The translations under genes were made by a program, and so were the position numbers. Positions 8,790 through 17,049 of a stretch of DNA of 64,000 nucleotides are shown here, piece by piece. Source of the DNA: Paenibacillus pinistramenti. Its GTDB lineage: Bacteria; Bacillota; Bacilli; Paenibacillales; Paenibacillaceae. Every line of letters starts with the position of its first letter. Positions within the stretch are counted from its first letter, which is position 1. The notes below the pieces were generated by a model. That model searched no databases, was not told the DNA's origin, and saw nothing but the letters and a program-made list of their open reading frames with translations. The stretch is taken from NCBI RefSeq assembly GCF_005869875.1, contig NZ_VAWG01000001.1, positions 62,001 to 126,000 of the forward strand, given 5' to 3'.

Positions 8790-9393
8790 GTTGCTCCCCC
8801 CATCTCTTGAACAGCTGGTGTTCAATACGCAGACTGTCCAGCACTTTTCCAACCATAAAATCTACTAGATCATCCAGCGTTGCTGGGCCAAAGTAAAAGG
8901 CAGGCATTGCCGGAATCATTTTCACGCCCATACGGGCCAGCTTCAGCATGTTCTCCAGATGGATCGCATGCAGAGGAGTTTCTCTGGGAACCAGAATCAG
9001 CTCTCTGCCTTCTTTAAGCATAACGTCTGCAGTACGCGCCAGCAAATTGTCCGAAGAACCGTGAGCGATTGCCGACAGGGACCCCATCGAACACGGAATG
9101 ACCACCATTCCCTCTGTCCGAAAGGACCCGCTTGCGATGGAGGCTCCGATGTCTCCTACTGCATGGTAGACCAGCCTGCCGGGTAAATGGCCAAAAGCAG
9201 CTTGAAGAGCTTTCTCGCGATCCGTCGTCTCCCAGCCAAGCTCCTCCTTGAGGACCCGCCAGCCAGCCTGCGTCACCACAAGGTGAACCTCAATATTCAT
9301 TTCAAGCAGCACGGTGATGAGCCGCACGCCGTATACCGAACCGCTTGCCCCAGTAATGCCGACAACCAACGGCCGTTTCGATTGTGAACTCAT
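8770..9393 (-). CDS. ubiX: UbiX-type flavin prenyltransferase
   Basis: Family members make prenylated FMN, the cofactor of UbiD-type decarboxylases. 207 residues with the N-terminal flavin-binding GITGASGSVYG (13-23), an IPCSMGSLSAIAHG block and the C-terminal MPAFYF region. It is coupled by ATGA overlap to the prenyltransferase upstream and overlaps mqnA downstream. In the futalosine pathway a UbiX/UbiD pair has been proposed to decarboxylate the prenylated or unprenylated 1,4-dihydroxy-6-naphthoate, which explains the context; the UbiD partner is not in this window. Confidence 0.93.
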   Translation of the reverse strand: MSSQSKRPLVVGITGASGSVYGVRLITVLLEMNIEVHLVVTQAGWRVLKEELGWETTDREKALQAAFGHLPGRLVYHAVGDIGASIASGSFRTEGMVVIPCSMGSLSAIAHGSSDNLLARTADVMLKEGRELILVPRETPLHAIHLENMLKLARMGVKMIPAMPAFYFGPATLDDLVDFMVGKVLDSLRIEHQLFKRWGEQHESDTR

Positions 9394-10265
9394 CGGTATA
9401 CATGCACCGCCAAATCAATAAGTGTAAAGCAGAATACAACAATACTGAGCGCGCCGTTCATTGTAAAAAAAGCGGTCTGCAGCCGGCTCAAATCCTTCGG
9501 CGTGACAATATGGTGCTCATAGAACAAAATAATCAGCGCGATCACGATACCGCCGGTGTACCACCATCCCAGATGAGACAAGAGCAGCATGGCAACGAAG
9601 CCAATGGCGGTTACAATATGGAACGATTTTGCAATGATCAAAGAGCGACTTACCCCAAAGCGGGAAGGAATAGAATAGAGACCTTCTTTCTTGTCAAACT
9701 CAACGTCCTGGCAGGCGTAGATGACGTCAAAGCCCGCTACCCAGAACGCAATGGTAATGAACAGCACCATGGCTGACCAGTCTACCTTACCTGTTACCGC
9801 CACCCAGCCGCCAAGAGGGGCCAGCGCGATCGTAAAACCAAGCACGACGTGACAGAGCCAGGTAAAACGTTTGGTGTATGAGTAAAGAACCAGCATGACT
9901 ACGGCTATAGGAAGAAGCTTTAATGAGAGCGGATTAAGCTCGGAAGCGGCCCAGAAGAGCAGCGCAAAAGACACAACGATGAAGACAAGCACTTCCGAAA
10001 TACGAAGCAGACCTGCCGGAATAGCTCTGACGGCTGTCCGGGGATTTTTACCGTCGCTCACACGGTCGATCAAGCGGTTAAGGCCCATCGCTGCGCTTCG
10101 GGCTCCAAACATGGCCATCAGCACCCAGCCGATCTGTGCCCAGGTCGGAAAGGAATCCTTCATCGCTACTGCGCCCAGCAGTGAGCCCATGAAGGCAAAC
10201 GGAAGCGCAAATAAGGTATGCTCAAACTTGATCATTTGCAGAAAAATGCCAATCTTTCTAAACAT
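9390..10265 (-). CDS. mqnP: UbiA-family prenyltransferase, probable MqnP
   Basis: Integral membrane prenyltransferase that attaches a polyprenyl chain to an aromatic acceptor. 291 residues, about eight or nine hydrophobic segments. The two Asp-rich Mg2+-diphosphate motifs are visible: NRLIDRVSD (63-71) and [12 protein letters not shown] (about 178-189). Its location between menG and ubiX-mqnA suggests the acceptor is 1,4-dihydroxy-6-naphthoate (MqnP). UbiA (4-hydroxybenzoate) is an alternative annotation but ubiquinone is not expected in this group. Overlaps menG by 8 nt. Confidence 0.9.
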   Translation of the reverse strand: MFRKIGIFLQMIKFEHTLFALPFAFMGSLLGAVAMKDSFPTWAQIGWVLMAMFGARSAAMGLNRLIDRVSDGKNPRTAVRAIPAGLLRISEVLVFIVVSFALLFWAASELNPLSLKLLPIAVVMLVLYSYTKRFTWLCHVVLGFTIALAPLGGWVAVTGKVDWSAMVLFITIAFWVAGFDVIYACQDVEFDKKEGLYSIPSRFGVSRSLIIAKSFHIVTAIGFVAMLLLSHLGWWYTGGIVIALIILFYEHHIVTPKDLSRLQTAFFTMNGALSIVVFCFTLIDLAVHVYR

Positions 10266-10980
10266 CGAGTTTCTCCTTCACTCCAATATGCAAGGCGGCT
10301 ATCCCGCCTGTCAGTGGATAGGCCTGAACTTCCTTCAGCCCGGTCTCCCGGAAAATTTCAGCAAGCTCATGCCTGCCGGGGAACTGCACCAGGGAATCAG
10401 GCAGCCATTTATACTGCTCATAACGTTTGGCAACAAGTTTGCCAAGGAAAGGAAGAATCTGTTTGAAATATAGATAATAGATCCCTTTAAACGGCTGCCA
10501 GGTCGGCTTGGACAGTTCCAGGCACACAACCATTCCGCCAGGCTTAACCACCCTCTTCATTTCACTCAGCACCCGCCGCAGATCCGGGACATTTCGCAGT
10601 CCGAATCCAATCGTTGCATAGTCGAAGCGGTTATCCTCAAAGGGAAGTTCCATGGCATTGCCTTGAATGAGGTTAATCTGCCGATCCAGATTCTTCTCTT
10701 TCACCTTATGACTGCCGACCGCAAGCATATTAGGGCTGAAATCAAGACCGGTAATGCTTCCTCCGCTTTGTTCAGCCATGCTGATCGTCCAGTCACACGT
10801 TCCGCAGCACAGGTCAATGGCTGAATCGCCAGGCTTCATGTCCATTTTGCGCATTGTCAACTTCCTCCACGCTTTGTGCCGGCGGAAGCTTAGAATATCG
10901 TTCATCAAATCATATTTGGGAGCAATGCTTTCAAATACGGAATGTACAAACTGCTCCTTGTCCTCGATCTTCTTGGCCAT
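10258..10980 (-). CDS. menG: Demethylmenaquinone methyltransferase
   Basis: SAM-dependent C-methylation of demethylmenaquinone, the last step of menaquinone synthesis (UbiE/MenG family). 240 residues. N-terminal [20 protein letters not shown] motif [11 protein letters not shown] (55-64, with a Cys where Gly or Ala is more usual) and the GFGLRNVPD motif are clear. It lies 10 nt after hepS and overlaps mqnP, matching the hepS-menG-hepT cluster of B. subtilis with three genes inserted. Confidence 0.97.
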   Translation of the reverse strand: MAKKIEDKEQFVHSVFESIAPKYDLMNDILSFRRHKAWRKLTMRKMDMKPGDSAIDLCCGTCDWTISMAEQSGGSITGLDFSPNMLAVGSHKVKEKNLDRQINLIQGNAMELPFEDNRFDYATIGFGLRNVPDLRRVLSEMKRVVKPGGMVVCLELSKPTWQPFKGIYYLYFKQILPFLGKLVAKRYEQYKWLPDSLVQFPGRHELAEIFRETGLKEVQAYPLTGGIAALHIGVKEKLDV

Positions 10981-10990
10981 TGGCTACACC

Positions 10991-11866
10991 TTACCCTTCG
11001 TTCCATGCCGTGCGTGGCTTGCTCAGCAGCGCTTTGAAAGGCTCAGCGATCTCCGCCAGTTCTTTGCTGAACCGCTCCCCCGCCATATCCTGCAGCAGCA
11101 GCTGAATTTGTTCTACCGATTGGTGCAGCTTGTCCGCCAGCTGCTCGATTACTTTGTACTTCAGCAGCAGGGTGGACCACTCCCGCGCATTCAGCTTGGA
11201 CCGGCCCAGCACCGCTTTGTCCTCATCGCTGCCGGATTCCAAAATACGCAGGTAGGCAAAGCCTTTATGGCTCATGGGTTCACGTGCCGTCAAAGACATT
11301 TCGGCGGCCAGCGCTTCGCACTTGCTGATCTCGGCCAGCAGTGGACGCCAAAAAGGCTGGGCCGACTTGTCCAGCAGCGGGGTAAAGAATGCGAACAGCT
11401 GCATTTTAACCAAAGCGGATTCTTTCACGTAATCTTCCGCGCTTAGCAGCAGATCCTTCATCTTCGTGTAAAAACGCGCCTTCAAACGGTTGACTTCGCA
11501 AACGGCAGAAGAAAGCAGCGAGATATGCTGGATTTGGCCCGATTTGGCCAGAAGCTGGTAGAACAGGCTGCTGAAATAGTCGCCGGCCAGTACCTTGAGC
11601 TGTCTGGAGCGCATGAGCTTCTCTTCTTTGCGGACGGGCTCAGGATCAATCAGATCGTGCGTATCAAGGCCGAGCTGAAGCAAATATACGGCCAGGGCGC
11701 ATACCTCAAGCAGGCTTTCATTTTCATTATCCGGCTGCTGATGCTTAAGAAAAGTGTATAACAAACGGACGCGCGAATCCGGAAAATCCGCCAGCTCCGT
11801 ATGAGTGGAGATCATGTCGTAATCGACATATTTTTTTGCCAAGTCAGGAACGCGATACAATTTCAT
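10991..11866 (-). CDS. hepS: Heptaprenyl diphosphate synthase component I
   Basis: Non-catalytic subunit that sets product length of the HepS/HepT heptaprenyl diphosphate synthase. 291 residues from ATG 11866, which follows TCGGAGGA; the upstream in-frame start at 11932 lacks a site. The N-terminus (VPDLAKKYVDYDMI) and the central motif KVLAGDYFSSLFYQLLA are typical of component I, which lacks DDxxD motifs. It starts the menaquinone unit, downstream of mtrB and one unknown gene. Confidence 0.9.
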   Translation of the reverse strand: MKLYRVPDLAKKYVDYDMISTHTELADFPDSRVRLLYTFLKHQQPDNENESLLEVCALAVYLLQLGLDTHDLIDPEPVRKEEKLMRSRQLKVLAGDYFSSLFYQLLAKSGQIQHISLLSSAVCEVNRLKARFYTKMKDLLLSAEDYVKESALVKMQLFAFFTPLLDKSAQPFWRPLLAEISKCEALAAEMSLTAREPMSHKGFAYLRILESGSDEDKAVLGRSKLNAREWSTLLLKYKVIEQLADKLHQSVEQIQLLLQDMAGERFSKELAEIAEPFKALLSKPRTAWNEG

Positions 11867-11981
11867 GTTTTCCTCCGAGCCGAACTGTAATGACATTAAC
11901 GGTTTGCCACAATGTTGAATATTATACCACATTTTAATACCTTGCGCACGATTTAAACCATTCGTTTTTGGGGCATAAGAA

Positions 11982-12563
11982 CTAACTGCTGCCGGAAAAA
12001 GCTTTCTTCCACAAAGCCGTTTCTACGATATGAAGCTGCTCTTTAAGCGCTTCCTCCAGCGGGCTCTCACCCTGCGCATCCAGCTGCCCAAGCACCTGCT
12101 CCACTTGGCCGGACAGCTCATCCCGGTTCAGTTCGGCGGCCAGCAGCAGATGGCGGTCGCCTGTCCACGGATCCTCTGCCACAAATCTGAGCCTGAGCTG
12201 CTCCATATTGCCGCTTCTCAGCAGCGCAAGGCTTCCCAGCTTGGCCATATCCTCATACACCGGTGACACGCCGCCGGCGCTGGTTTGCATTTTCAAATCT
12301 ACTGCCAGTGTAGTTCCGCTGATTTCGGCTCTGGCAATCCTTAAATTGAGCGGCAGCTCAGATAGCAGGTCAACCAGATTCGAATTTGTCAGCTGCAAAG
12401 CCGCTGCTTCCGTAATGCCTGATCCGGCCGCCGGTCGCAGACGAAGCGGCTCAGCAGCCGTGAGAACCTTGGCAGATAACAGGACGACCATCAGCATACT
12501 TAAACAAAGAAGAGCAGAAAGCTTCCATCTCAGCAAGAGGCATCCCTTCTTTCTTACCCGCAA
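11982..12563 (-). CDS. Hypothetical membrane-anchored protein
   Basis: 193 residues that I do not recognise. A basic N-terminus followed by a hydrophobic stretch at about 12-34 (LSALLCLSMLMVVLLSAKV) predicts a signal peptide or membrane anchor, with the rest outside. The extracellular part is alternately hydrophobic and polar, with an LRIARAEISGTTLAVDLK segment reminiscent of small beta-rich lipoprotein-like domains, but there is no lipobox cysteine. It lies between mtrB and hepS, a position that is empty in B. subtilis. No ribosome site or catalytic motif suggests a function. Confidence 0.75.
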   Translation of the reverse strand: MRVRKKGCLLLRWKLSALLCLSMLMVVLLSAKVLTAAEPLRLRPAAGSGITEAAALQLTNSNLVDLLSELPLNLRIARAEISGTTLAVDLKMQTSAGGVSPVYEDMAKLGSLALLRSGNMEQLRLRFVAEDPWTGDRHLLLAAELNRDELSGQVEQVLGQLDAQGESPLEEALKEQLHIVETALWKKAFSGSS

Positions 12564-12603
12564 AACGGGAGCATCAATAACAGGGTCTACCTCATTTTAC
12601 AAC

Positions 12604-12627
12604 GAAAAAAAGCAGGCTATGCCTGCA
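12604..12627 (-). terminator. Intrinsic terminator after mtrB
   Basis: Minus strand GCAGGC-ATA-GCCTGC followed by seven T, starting just past the mtrB stop codon. It insulates mtrB from the menaquinone genes, at least partly. Confidence 0.85.
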
Positions 12628-12632
12628 GTTTA

Positions 12633-12908
12633 TTATTCTTCCGTTTCAATTACGCCAAGCTTGGTCATAATGACTGCTTTCCCGCGGACTTTGACTGCCG
12701 AGGTATGATCCGTAAACTGTGCAATCAGCACCTCGCCCTTATCCAGCTTCTCCGTATGATGAAAACGGGTATCCTTCCCCCGGGTAAGCCCAATTACCTG
12801 AACTCCTTGTTCCTTCGCCTTAACGACGAAATAATCGCCGACCGTGCTGTTTGGGGCGCTTGCGCCGCTTTGGCCGCTTTGGCCGCTGCCTCCAGCTTGC
12901 TGTTCCAT
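12633..12908 (-). CDS. mtrB: Trp RNA-binding attenuation protein (TRAP)
   Basis: Tryptophan-activated 11-mer RNA-binding ring that terminates trp transcription and can block translation. The conserved core matches B. subtilis MtrB closely: [38 protein letters not shown]. Lys and Arg residues in KVRGK and the RFHH region are those that contact GAG RNA. The protein is 91 aa (ATG 12908; a GTG one codon earlier is possible) against about 75 in B. subtilis, because of a 23-residue Gly/Ser/Gln-rich N-terminal tail. AGGGAGGA site upstream. Its target lies at 2521-2568. Usually mtrB follows folE (mtrA), which is absent here. Confidence 0.97.
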   Translation of the reverse strand: MEQQAGGSGQSGQSGASAPNSTVGDYFVVKAKEQGVQVIGLTRGKDTRFHHTEKLDKGEVLIAQFTDHTSAVKVRGKAVIMTKLGVIETEE

Positions 12909-12969
12909 CACGAGAGTCCTCCCTCCCGGCTGTATTGTTAAATTGCTTATATTCTATAATTATTTGTTG

Positions 12970-13009
12970 AAAAAAGAAAGGGCCGTGAACTTTAGCCCAC
13001 GTCCCTTCT
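12970..13009 (-). terminator. Intrinsic terminator after hbs
   Basis: Minus strand GAAGGG-CGTG stem pairing with CACG-CCCTTTC, then six T, 25 nt beyond the hbs stop. Confidence 0.75.
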
Positions 13010-13032
13010 TACGGAAAAATATGTAGAATGCT

Positions 13033-13305
13033 TTATTTAATTCCGTCTTTAAGCGCTTTACCTGGTTTGAAAGCAGGGATTTTGCTAGCAGGGATTTCGA
13101 TTTCTTCGCCTGTTTGCGGGTTGCGTCCTTTACGGGCGGAACGTTCACGAACCTCGAAGTTTCCGAATCCTACCAGTTGAACCTTATCTCCGTTTTGCAA
13201 GGCTTCGGAAATCGCTTCGAAAACAGCGTCAACGGCTTTCGTTACGTCCTTCTTGGAAAGTTCGGTGCTTTCAGCAACTTGGCTAATCAGTTCAGACTTA
13301 TTCAT
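13033..13305 (-). CDS. hbs: DNA-binding protein HU
   Basis: Histone-like dimer that bends and compacts DNA. 90 residues, standard length. MNKSELI start, [20 protein letters not shown] arm with the conserved RNPQTG tip, and FKPGKALKD end are textbook HU. AGGTGA site upstream, own promoter at 13368-13396. Its position between spoIVA and mtrB matches B. subtilis. Confidence 0.98.
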   Translation of the reverse strand: MNKSELISQVAESTELSKKDVTKAVDAVFEAISEALQNGDKVQLVGFGNFEVRERSARKGRNPQTGEEIEIPASKIPAFKPGKALKDGIK

Positions 13306-13367
13306 TCAATTTCACCTCCCCAACAAGGATCATTATTATGCTATCATTTGTTTCCGTTTTGCTCGAA

Positions 13368-13396
13368 ATTATACGCTAATTTTATGCATTGCGCAA
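13368..13396 (-). promoter_or_regulatory. Sigma-A promoter of hbs
   Basis: Minus strand TTGCGC (13391-13396), exactly 17 nt, perfect TATAAT (13368-13373), about 60 nt before the hbs ATG. Confidence 0.8.
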
Positions 13397-13514
13397 ATAA
13401 CAGCTCTTGGATCCCTTGAAAAACGCGGATTTCTCAAGGCTTTTGAAGCCGAGAACAAACTTATAGTAATACAGTCAATCTCTAATTTCAAGTTAAAATT
13501 AATAGATTAACCAA

Positions 13515-13556
13515 ACAAAAACCAGCCAAAAGCGTCCAAAACGCTTCCAGCTGGTT
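13515..13556 (-). terminator. Intrinsic terminator after spoIVA
   Basis: Minus strand AACCAGC / GCTGGTT outer stem with an inner AAGCGT / ACGCTT stem and a T-rich tail. It ends the spoIVA transcript before the hbs promoter. Confidence 0.85.
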
Positions 13557-13581
13557 GCCTGTTCAGCAGTCGTGAAACTGC

Positions 13582-15066
13582 TTATAAAATGATCGCGATC
13601 AAGCCGCCTGAGCCTTCGTTGATGATCCGGCCGAGCGTTTCCTGAAGCTTATAGCGGGCGTTGTCCGGCATAAGGGCGATTTTTCCCTGGATGCCTTCAC
13701 GTACAATCGAATGAAGAGACCGGCCGAAAATATCGGACTCCCAGATCTTGATCGGGTCGTTCTCGAAATCCTGCATCAGATAGCGGACAAGCTCCTCACT
13801 CTGCTTCTCCGTACCGATAATCGGGGCAAATTCGGATTCTACATCTACCCGGATCATATGGATGGAAGGTGCCGTCGCTTTCAGCCTTACGCCAAATTTG
13901 GAGCCTTGGCGGATCAGCTCCGGCTCGTCGAGCGCCATCTCGGCAAGGGTTGGAGCAGCAATCCCGTAGCCGGTTGTCTTCACCATTTCAAGCGCTTCGG
14001 CAAAACGGTCATATTCACGCTTGGCATGAGTGAATTCCTGCATCAGCTGCAGCAGATGGTCTTTGCCGCGGATCTCCACACCAACCACTTCTGTCAGGAT
14101 CCGGTCATAGAGGTCATCAGGCGCGTACAAGTCGATTTCTGCTACGCCCTGACCCATATTCAGGCCGCTTAAGCCGGCACGGTCGATAAAATCATACTCC
14201 AGGAAGCTGCCTACCACACGGTCTACATCACGCAGCCTGCGGATATCTTTGACGCTTTCGCGGACAGAGTTCTCGTAGTTGCTGCGCAGCCAGTGGTTCT
14301 CATTCAGCACCATCACCCAGCTAGGAAGATTAACGTTCACTTCGTGAACCGGGAATTCATACAGCACTTCACGCAGAACGCCTGTGACGTCCTCCTCTGT
14401 CATCGTAGCCGCGCTGAGCGTCAGCACAGGAATATCATATTTGGCAGCAAGCTCGCTGCGCAGCTGCAAGGTCTCCTCACTGCGCGGCTTGGTGGAGTTG
14501 ATCACAAGCACAAACGGCTTGCCTACTTCCTTCAATTCCTCTACGACGCGCTCTTCAGATTCAACGTAGGAGGAACGCGGGATGTCGGCAACAGTACCGT
14601 CCGTTGTAATGACAACCCCCAATGTGGAATGCTCCTGAATGACTTTGCGGGTTCCGATTTCAGCCGCTTCCTGGAACGGAATAGGTTCTTCGAACCAAGG
14701 AGTGGAGATCATTCTAGGGCCGTTCTCGTCTTCATAGCCTTTTGCCCCTTCAACAGCATAACCTACGCAATCCACGAGGCGTACATTAACCTCTAACCCT
14801 TCATCCACCTTGATCTGTACCGCGTTGTTCGGCACAAATTTCGGTTCAGTAGTCATAATGGTTTTGCCTGCAGCGCTTTGCGGGAGCTCATCTACAGCCC
14901 GAACCCGGTCAGCCTCGCTGGCGATATTAGGCAGAACTACCGTTTCCATAAAACGTTTAATAAAAGTTGATTTACCTGTACGGACCGCTCCGACAACCCC
15001 CAAGTAAATATCTCCTCCGGTACGTTCGGCAATGTCCTTAAAAATGTCAACTTTCTCCAATACCAA
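13582..15066 (-). CDS. spoIVA: Stage IV sporulation protein A (spore coat assembly ATPase)
   Basis: Mother-cell ATPase that polymerises on the forespore surface, anchored by SpoVM, and nucleates coat and cortex assembly. The sequence is nearly collinear with B. subtilis SpoIVA through VDCVGYAVEGAKGYEDENG to the C-terminal INEGSGGLIAIIL. Walker A GAVRTGKS is at 26-33. I place the start at TTG 15066, six bases after AGGAGGGG, giving 494 aa (492 in B. subtilis); an ATG at 15144 would add 26 residues absent from the family and has no ribosome site. Expected to be sigma-E dependent. Confidence 0.97.
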   Translation of the reverse strand: MVLEKVDIFKDIAERTGGDIYLGVVGAVRTGKSTFIKRFMETVVLPNIASEADRVRAVDELPQSAAGKTIMTTEPKFVPNNAVQIKVDEGLEVNVRLVDCVGYAVEGAKGYEDENGPRMISTPWFEEPIPFQEAAEIGTRKVIQEHSTLGVVITTDGTVADIPRSSYVESEERVVEELKEVGKPFVLVINSTKPRSEETLQLRSELAAKYDIPVLTLSAATMTEEDVTGVLREVLYEFPVHEVNVNLPSWVMVLNENHWLRSNYENSVRESVKDIRRLRDVDRVVGSFLEYDFIDRAGLSGLNMGQGVAEIDLYAPDDLYDRILTEVVGVEIRGKDHLLQLMQEFTHAKREYDRFAEALEMVKTTGYGIAAPTLAEMALDEPELIRQGSKFGVRLKATAPSIHMIRVDVESEFAPIIGTEKQSEELVRYLMQDFENDPIKIWESDIFGRSLHSIVREGIQGKIALMPDNARYKLQETLGRIINEGSGGLIAIIL

Positions 15067-15436
15067 TGATATCCCCTCCTCAAATTTCGCCGAAGGATAA
15101 ATGCCCTGCGAGCCTCCGCCCATGCTGTAGGAACCACTTACCATTCAAGCTGTTGCAGGCGGCAGAGCAGCCTCCCTATTCCGTCGTCCACCGCCGAGCG
15201 ATCCTAAGCAGCATCGATTACGTAAGCGGCGTGAACTCGTACATGCATTTGGACTAGTACCATCTTATGTACCGGATTTCAAATTATGTCTGAATTCATT
15301 TGAACTTTCGGGTACACAATTTAAGAGGACGGCCAGGTGCTCGCTGCGCGCAAAGGAACGGGCAATCCCGCACTGTAATGAATGTTTATGCGAATCTAGC
15401 AACCGATATGACAACATCAGCTAAAATTGCTTGAAC
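15067..15436. other. Region upstream of spoIVA without a gene
   Basis: About 370 bases between the spoIVA start and the ferredoxin terminator. I see no convincing ORF or RNA. A sigma-E promoter for spoIVA should lie here; near 15270-15290 the minus strand has ACATAATT and CATAAGAT at plausible spacing, but the match to the sigma-E consensus is too poor to claim. Confidence 0.4.
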
Positions 15437-15462
15437 GAAAAAAAACCGGGAAATTTCCCGGT
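15437..15462 (-). terminator. Intrinsic terminator after the ferredoxin gene
   Basis: Minus strand palindrome ACCGGGAAA / TTTCCCGGT followed by eight T. Confidence 0.85.
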
Positions 15463-15494
15463 CCCGGTCTGCTAGTCCTCTTAGTCTAGCTCTA

Positions 15495-15845
15495 CTACCA
15501 CAGCTTATCCTCTTGATTCTGCGCCTCCAGCTGCTTCCTGATCGCAGCCTTGAGCGGATCTTCAGGCACCGTGACGACGGCATGCCCTTTAATCTTGGCC
15601 TGGCAGGCCAGTCGCACCCCTTCCTGCAGCAGCGGCCCCAGCTTGCGTTCCTCTGCCGGCGTACAGGCAGTCAGGGCAGCCTGATGCTCAGGAGAAACTC
15701 TCACCTTGCACATGAGGCATCCGGCCATCCCTTTGCAGCGGGTCGGAATAGAAATCCGGTGCTGCAGGGCTGCCTGCAGGACTGTACTTCCGGGACGAGC
15801 CTTAAACGTCTTGCCCATCGGCTCAAATGTAATCGCTGTCTCCAC
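15495..15845 (-). CDS. 2Fe-2S ferredoxin-like protein
   Basis: Plant-type [2Fe-2S] ferredoxin, an electron carrier. 116 residues, one domain. The cluster ligands C37, C43 and C46 (C-x5-C-x2-C in RCKGMAGCLMC) and C81 (RLACQAKI) are all present; C61 is an extra cysteine. The N-terminal STVLQAALQHRISIPTRC stretch is typical. It starts 12 nt after the nucleotidyltransferase gene and shares its transcript, ending at the 15437 terminator. The redox partner is unknown. Confidence 0.92.
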   Translation of the reverse strand: METAITFEPMGKTFKARPGSTVLQAALQHRISIPTRCKGMAGCLMCKVRVSPEHQAALTACTPAEERKLGPLLQEGVRLACQAKIKGHAVVTVPEDPLKAAIRKQLEAQNQEDKLW

Positions 15846-15857
15846 CTTATCGTGCTC

Positions 15858-16517
15858 CTATCGCATGTTGTTCTGCCATCCCCATATAGGGGAAAGCTTA
15901 TCCATTTCTGTCTGCTGATGCTTCGTCCAGCCGTTTCGCTCAGCCATCTCTTCGAGCAGCGGCAAGTGCAGTTCAGGCCTGCGGTTCATTTGCTCTGCAA
16001 CAGCTTTATACCGGTCAGGCCGGCTGCGCAGCAGATTAAAAATATATTCATGCGCCAAAGGCATCACCTTCAGCCCAGGCATAATTTCTGCCGCATATAA
16101 ATCAAGCAGATTCTCAATTTCCACTTTATAGTGTCCAAGGGACGCACGAACCTCAAATCCGCCGACAAGCTCAACGGTATAATCCTCAATCTTATAATGG
16201 CTCAGCAAAGAAACATAGATTCCGCTTCTGTCCCATTTTGGTGTATCCACGGCAAACGGCTTCAAGCATTCATGAAGATGAACCGCGGCCTCTTTCTCCG
16301 CATAGATGTCAATGTCTCTCGGCGGAGCTGCCAATTCCGCGCCCTGAAGCCATAAGCCTGCGCTTCCGCCTGCAAGCCACTTACAGCCTCCGGAGCTTTG
16401 TAGAAGCCCGGTCAGGGCTGCCAGAGCTCGCTCCAAGCCGGGATTGGATTCATAGTTTCTCTCTTCAAGATATTCCTTCAGTCTGTTCCGATTGTCCAGA
16501 TATCCTAGTGTGTCCAA
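15858..16517 (-). CDS. Nucleotidyltransferase-fold protein
   Basis: 219 residues. The motif GGSAGLWLQG at 50-59, followed by PPRDIDIYA, is the G-G-S/D-x-D pattern of the polymerase-beta nucleotidyltransferase superfamily, with the DID pair as metal ligands. A later Glu-containing segment (YTVELVGG) could supply the third acidic residue. Members include aminoglycoside nucleotidyltransferase-like and AbiEii/HEPN-type proteins; I cannot tell the substrate. The C-terminal half is helical and charged. It forms a two-gene unit with the ferredoxin gene. No toxin-antitoxin partner is visible. Confidence 0.7.
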   Translation of the reverse strand: MDTLGYLDNRNRLKEYLEERNYESNPGLERALAALTGLLQSSGGCKWLAGGSAGLWLQGAELAAPPRDIDIYAEKEAAVHLHECLKPFAVDTPKWDRSGIYVSLLSHYKIEDYTVELVGGFEVRASLGHYKVEIENLLDLYAAEIMPGLKVMPLAHEYIFNLLRSRPDRYKAVAEQMNRRPELHLPLLEEMAERNGWTKHQQTEMDKLSPIWGWQNNMR

Positions 16518-16599
16518 TCTGCAAGATCCTTTCTAATCCCATATTGCCTCATCGTATCACATTTGCCCAATCCACAAAATCAAAAATCTGCCCGGAAAC

Positions 16600-16632
16600 A
16601 AAAAAGAACCTGCGGCTGTACGCCGAGGTTCT
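16600..16632 (-). terminator. Intrinsic terminator after spoVIF
   Basis: Minus strand GAACCT-CGGC stem pairing with GCCG-C-AGGTTC (one bulge), followed by six T. Confidence 0.75.
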
Positions 16633-16665
16633 CGAACCGCTTCCAGGATGCCCTGGAGGTTAAGC

Positions 16666-16941
16666 TTATTTCTTCATCATCATCTTCATCAAAGCTTCCA
16701 TGTTATGCGGGTTCATGCCGCTCTTCTTCACGGCGCTGACAATTTCGTTAATGGTGGCTTCAGAAACCGGCACTTTAGCCATGGCCGACACCGACTTAAT
16801 CAGCTGACGAAGCTGGGCTTCATTCTGCAGTGTCGAAGGTTTAACCGTGCTGGCCAGTTTCTTGACGGCACCTTCCGTAATATTTTTCCCCGCCTTCTTG
16901 TTAATCATGTCCAGGGCGTCTTTGGAAACATTTTTGCTCAT
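16666..16941 (-). CDS. spoVIF: Stage VI sporulation protein F (SpoVIF)-like
   Basis: 91 residues. SpoVIF is a mother-cell coat-assembly protein that works with GerE in B. subtilis. The pattern here, an N-terminal VSKDALDMINKKAGKNITEG, a central QLRQLIKSVSAMAKVPVSEATI and a Met-rich tail, resembles the SpoVIF family by eye. The start at 16941 lies six bases after GGAGGAGGG; upstream ATGs at 16947 and 16974 are in frame but less well placed. Single-gene unit with its own terminator. Family assignment is probable, not certain. Confidence 0.75.
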   Translation of the reverse strand: MSKNVSKDALDMINKKAGKNITEGAVKKLASTVKPSTLQNEAQLRQLIKSVSAMAKVPVSEATINEIVSAVKKSGMNPHNMEALMKMMMKK

Positions 16942-17049
16942 GCTCATCCCTCCTCCGGCAGTGCTCCCTCCCACTATATGAGGAAGAGGGGGGAAGGGTG
17001 AGTCTATGAGCCGCCCGGTTTTGGCTGACAGCCCGGCGTTACACTGTTC

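Noticed and set aside
15067-15144. 26-residue N-terminal extension of SpoIVA from ATG 15144
   Set aside because: No ribosome site there; the TTG at 15066 with AGGAGGGG gives the family length and start.
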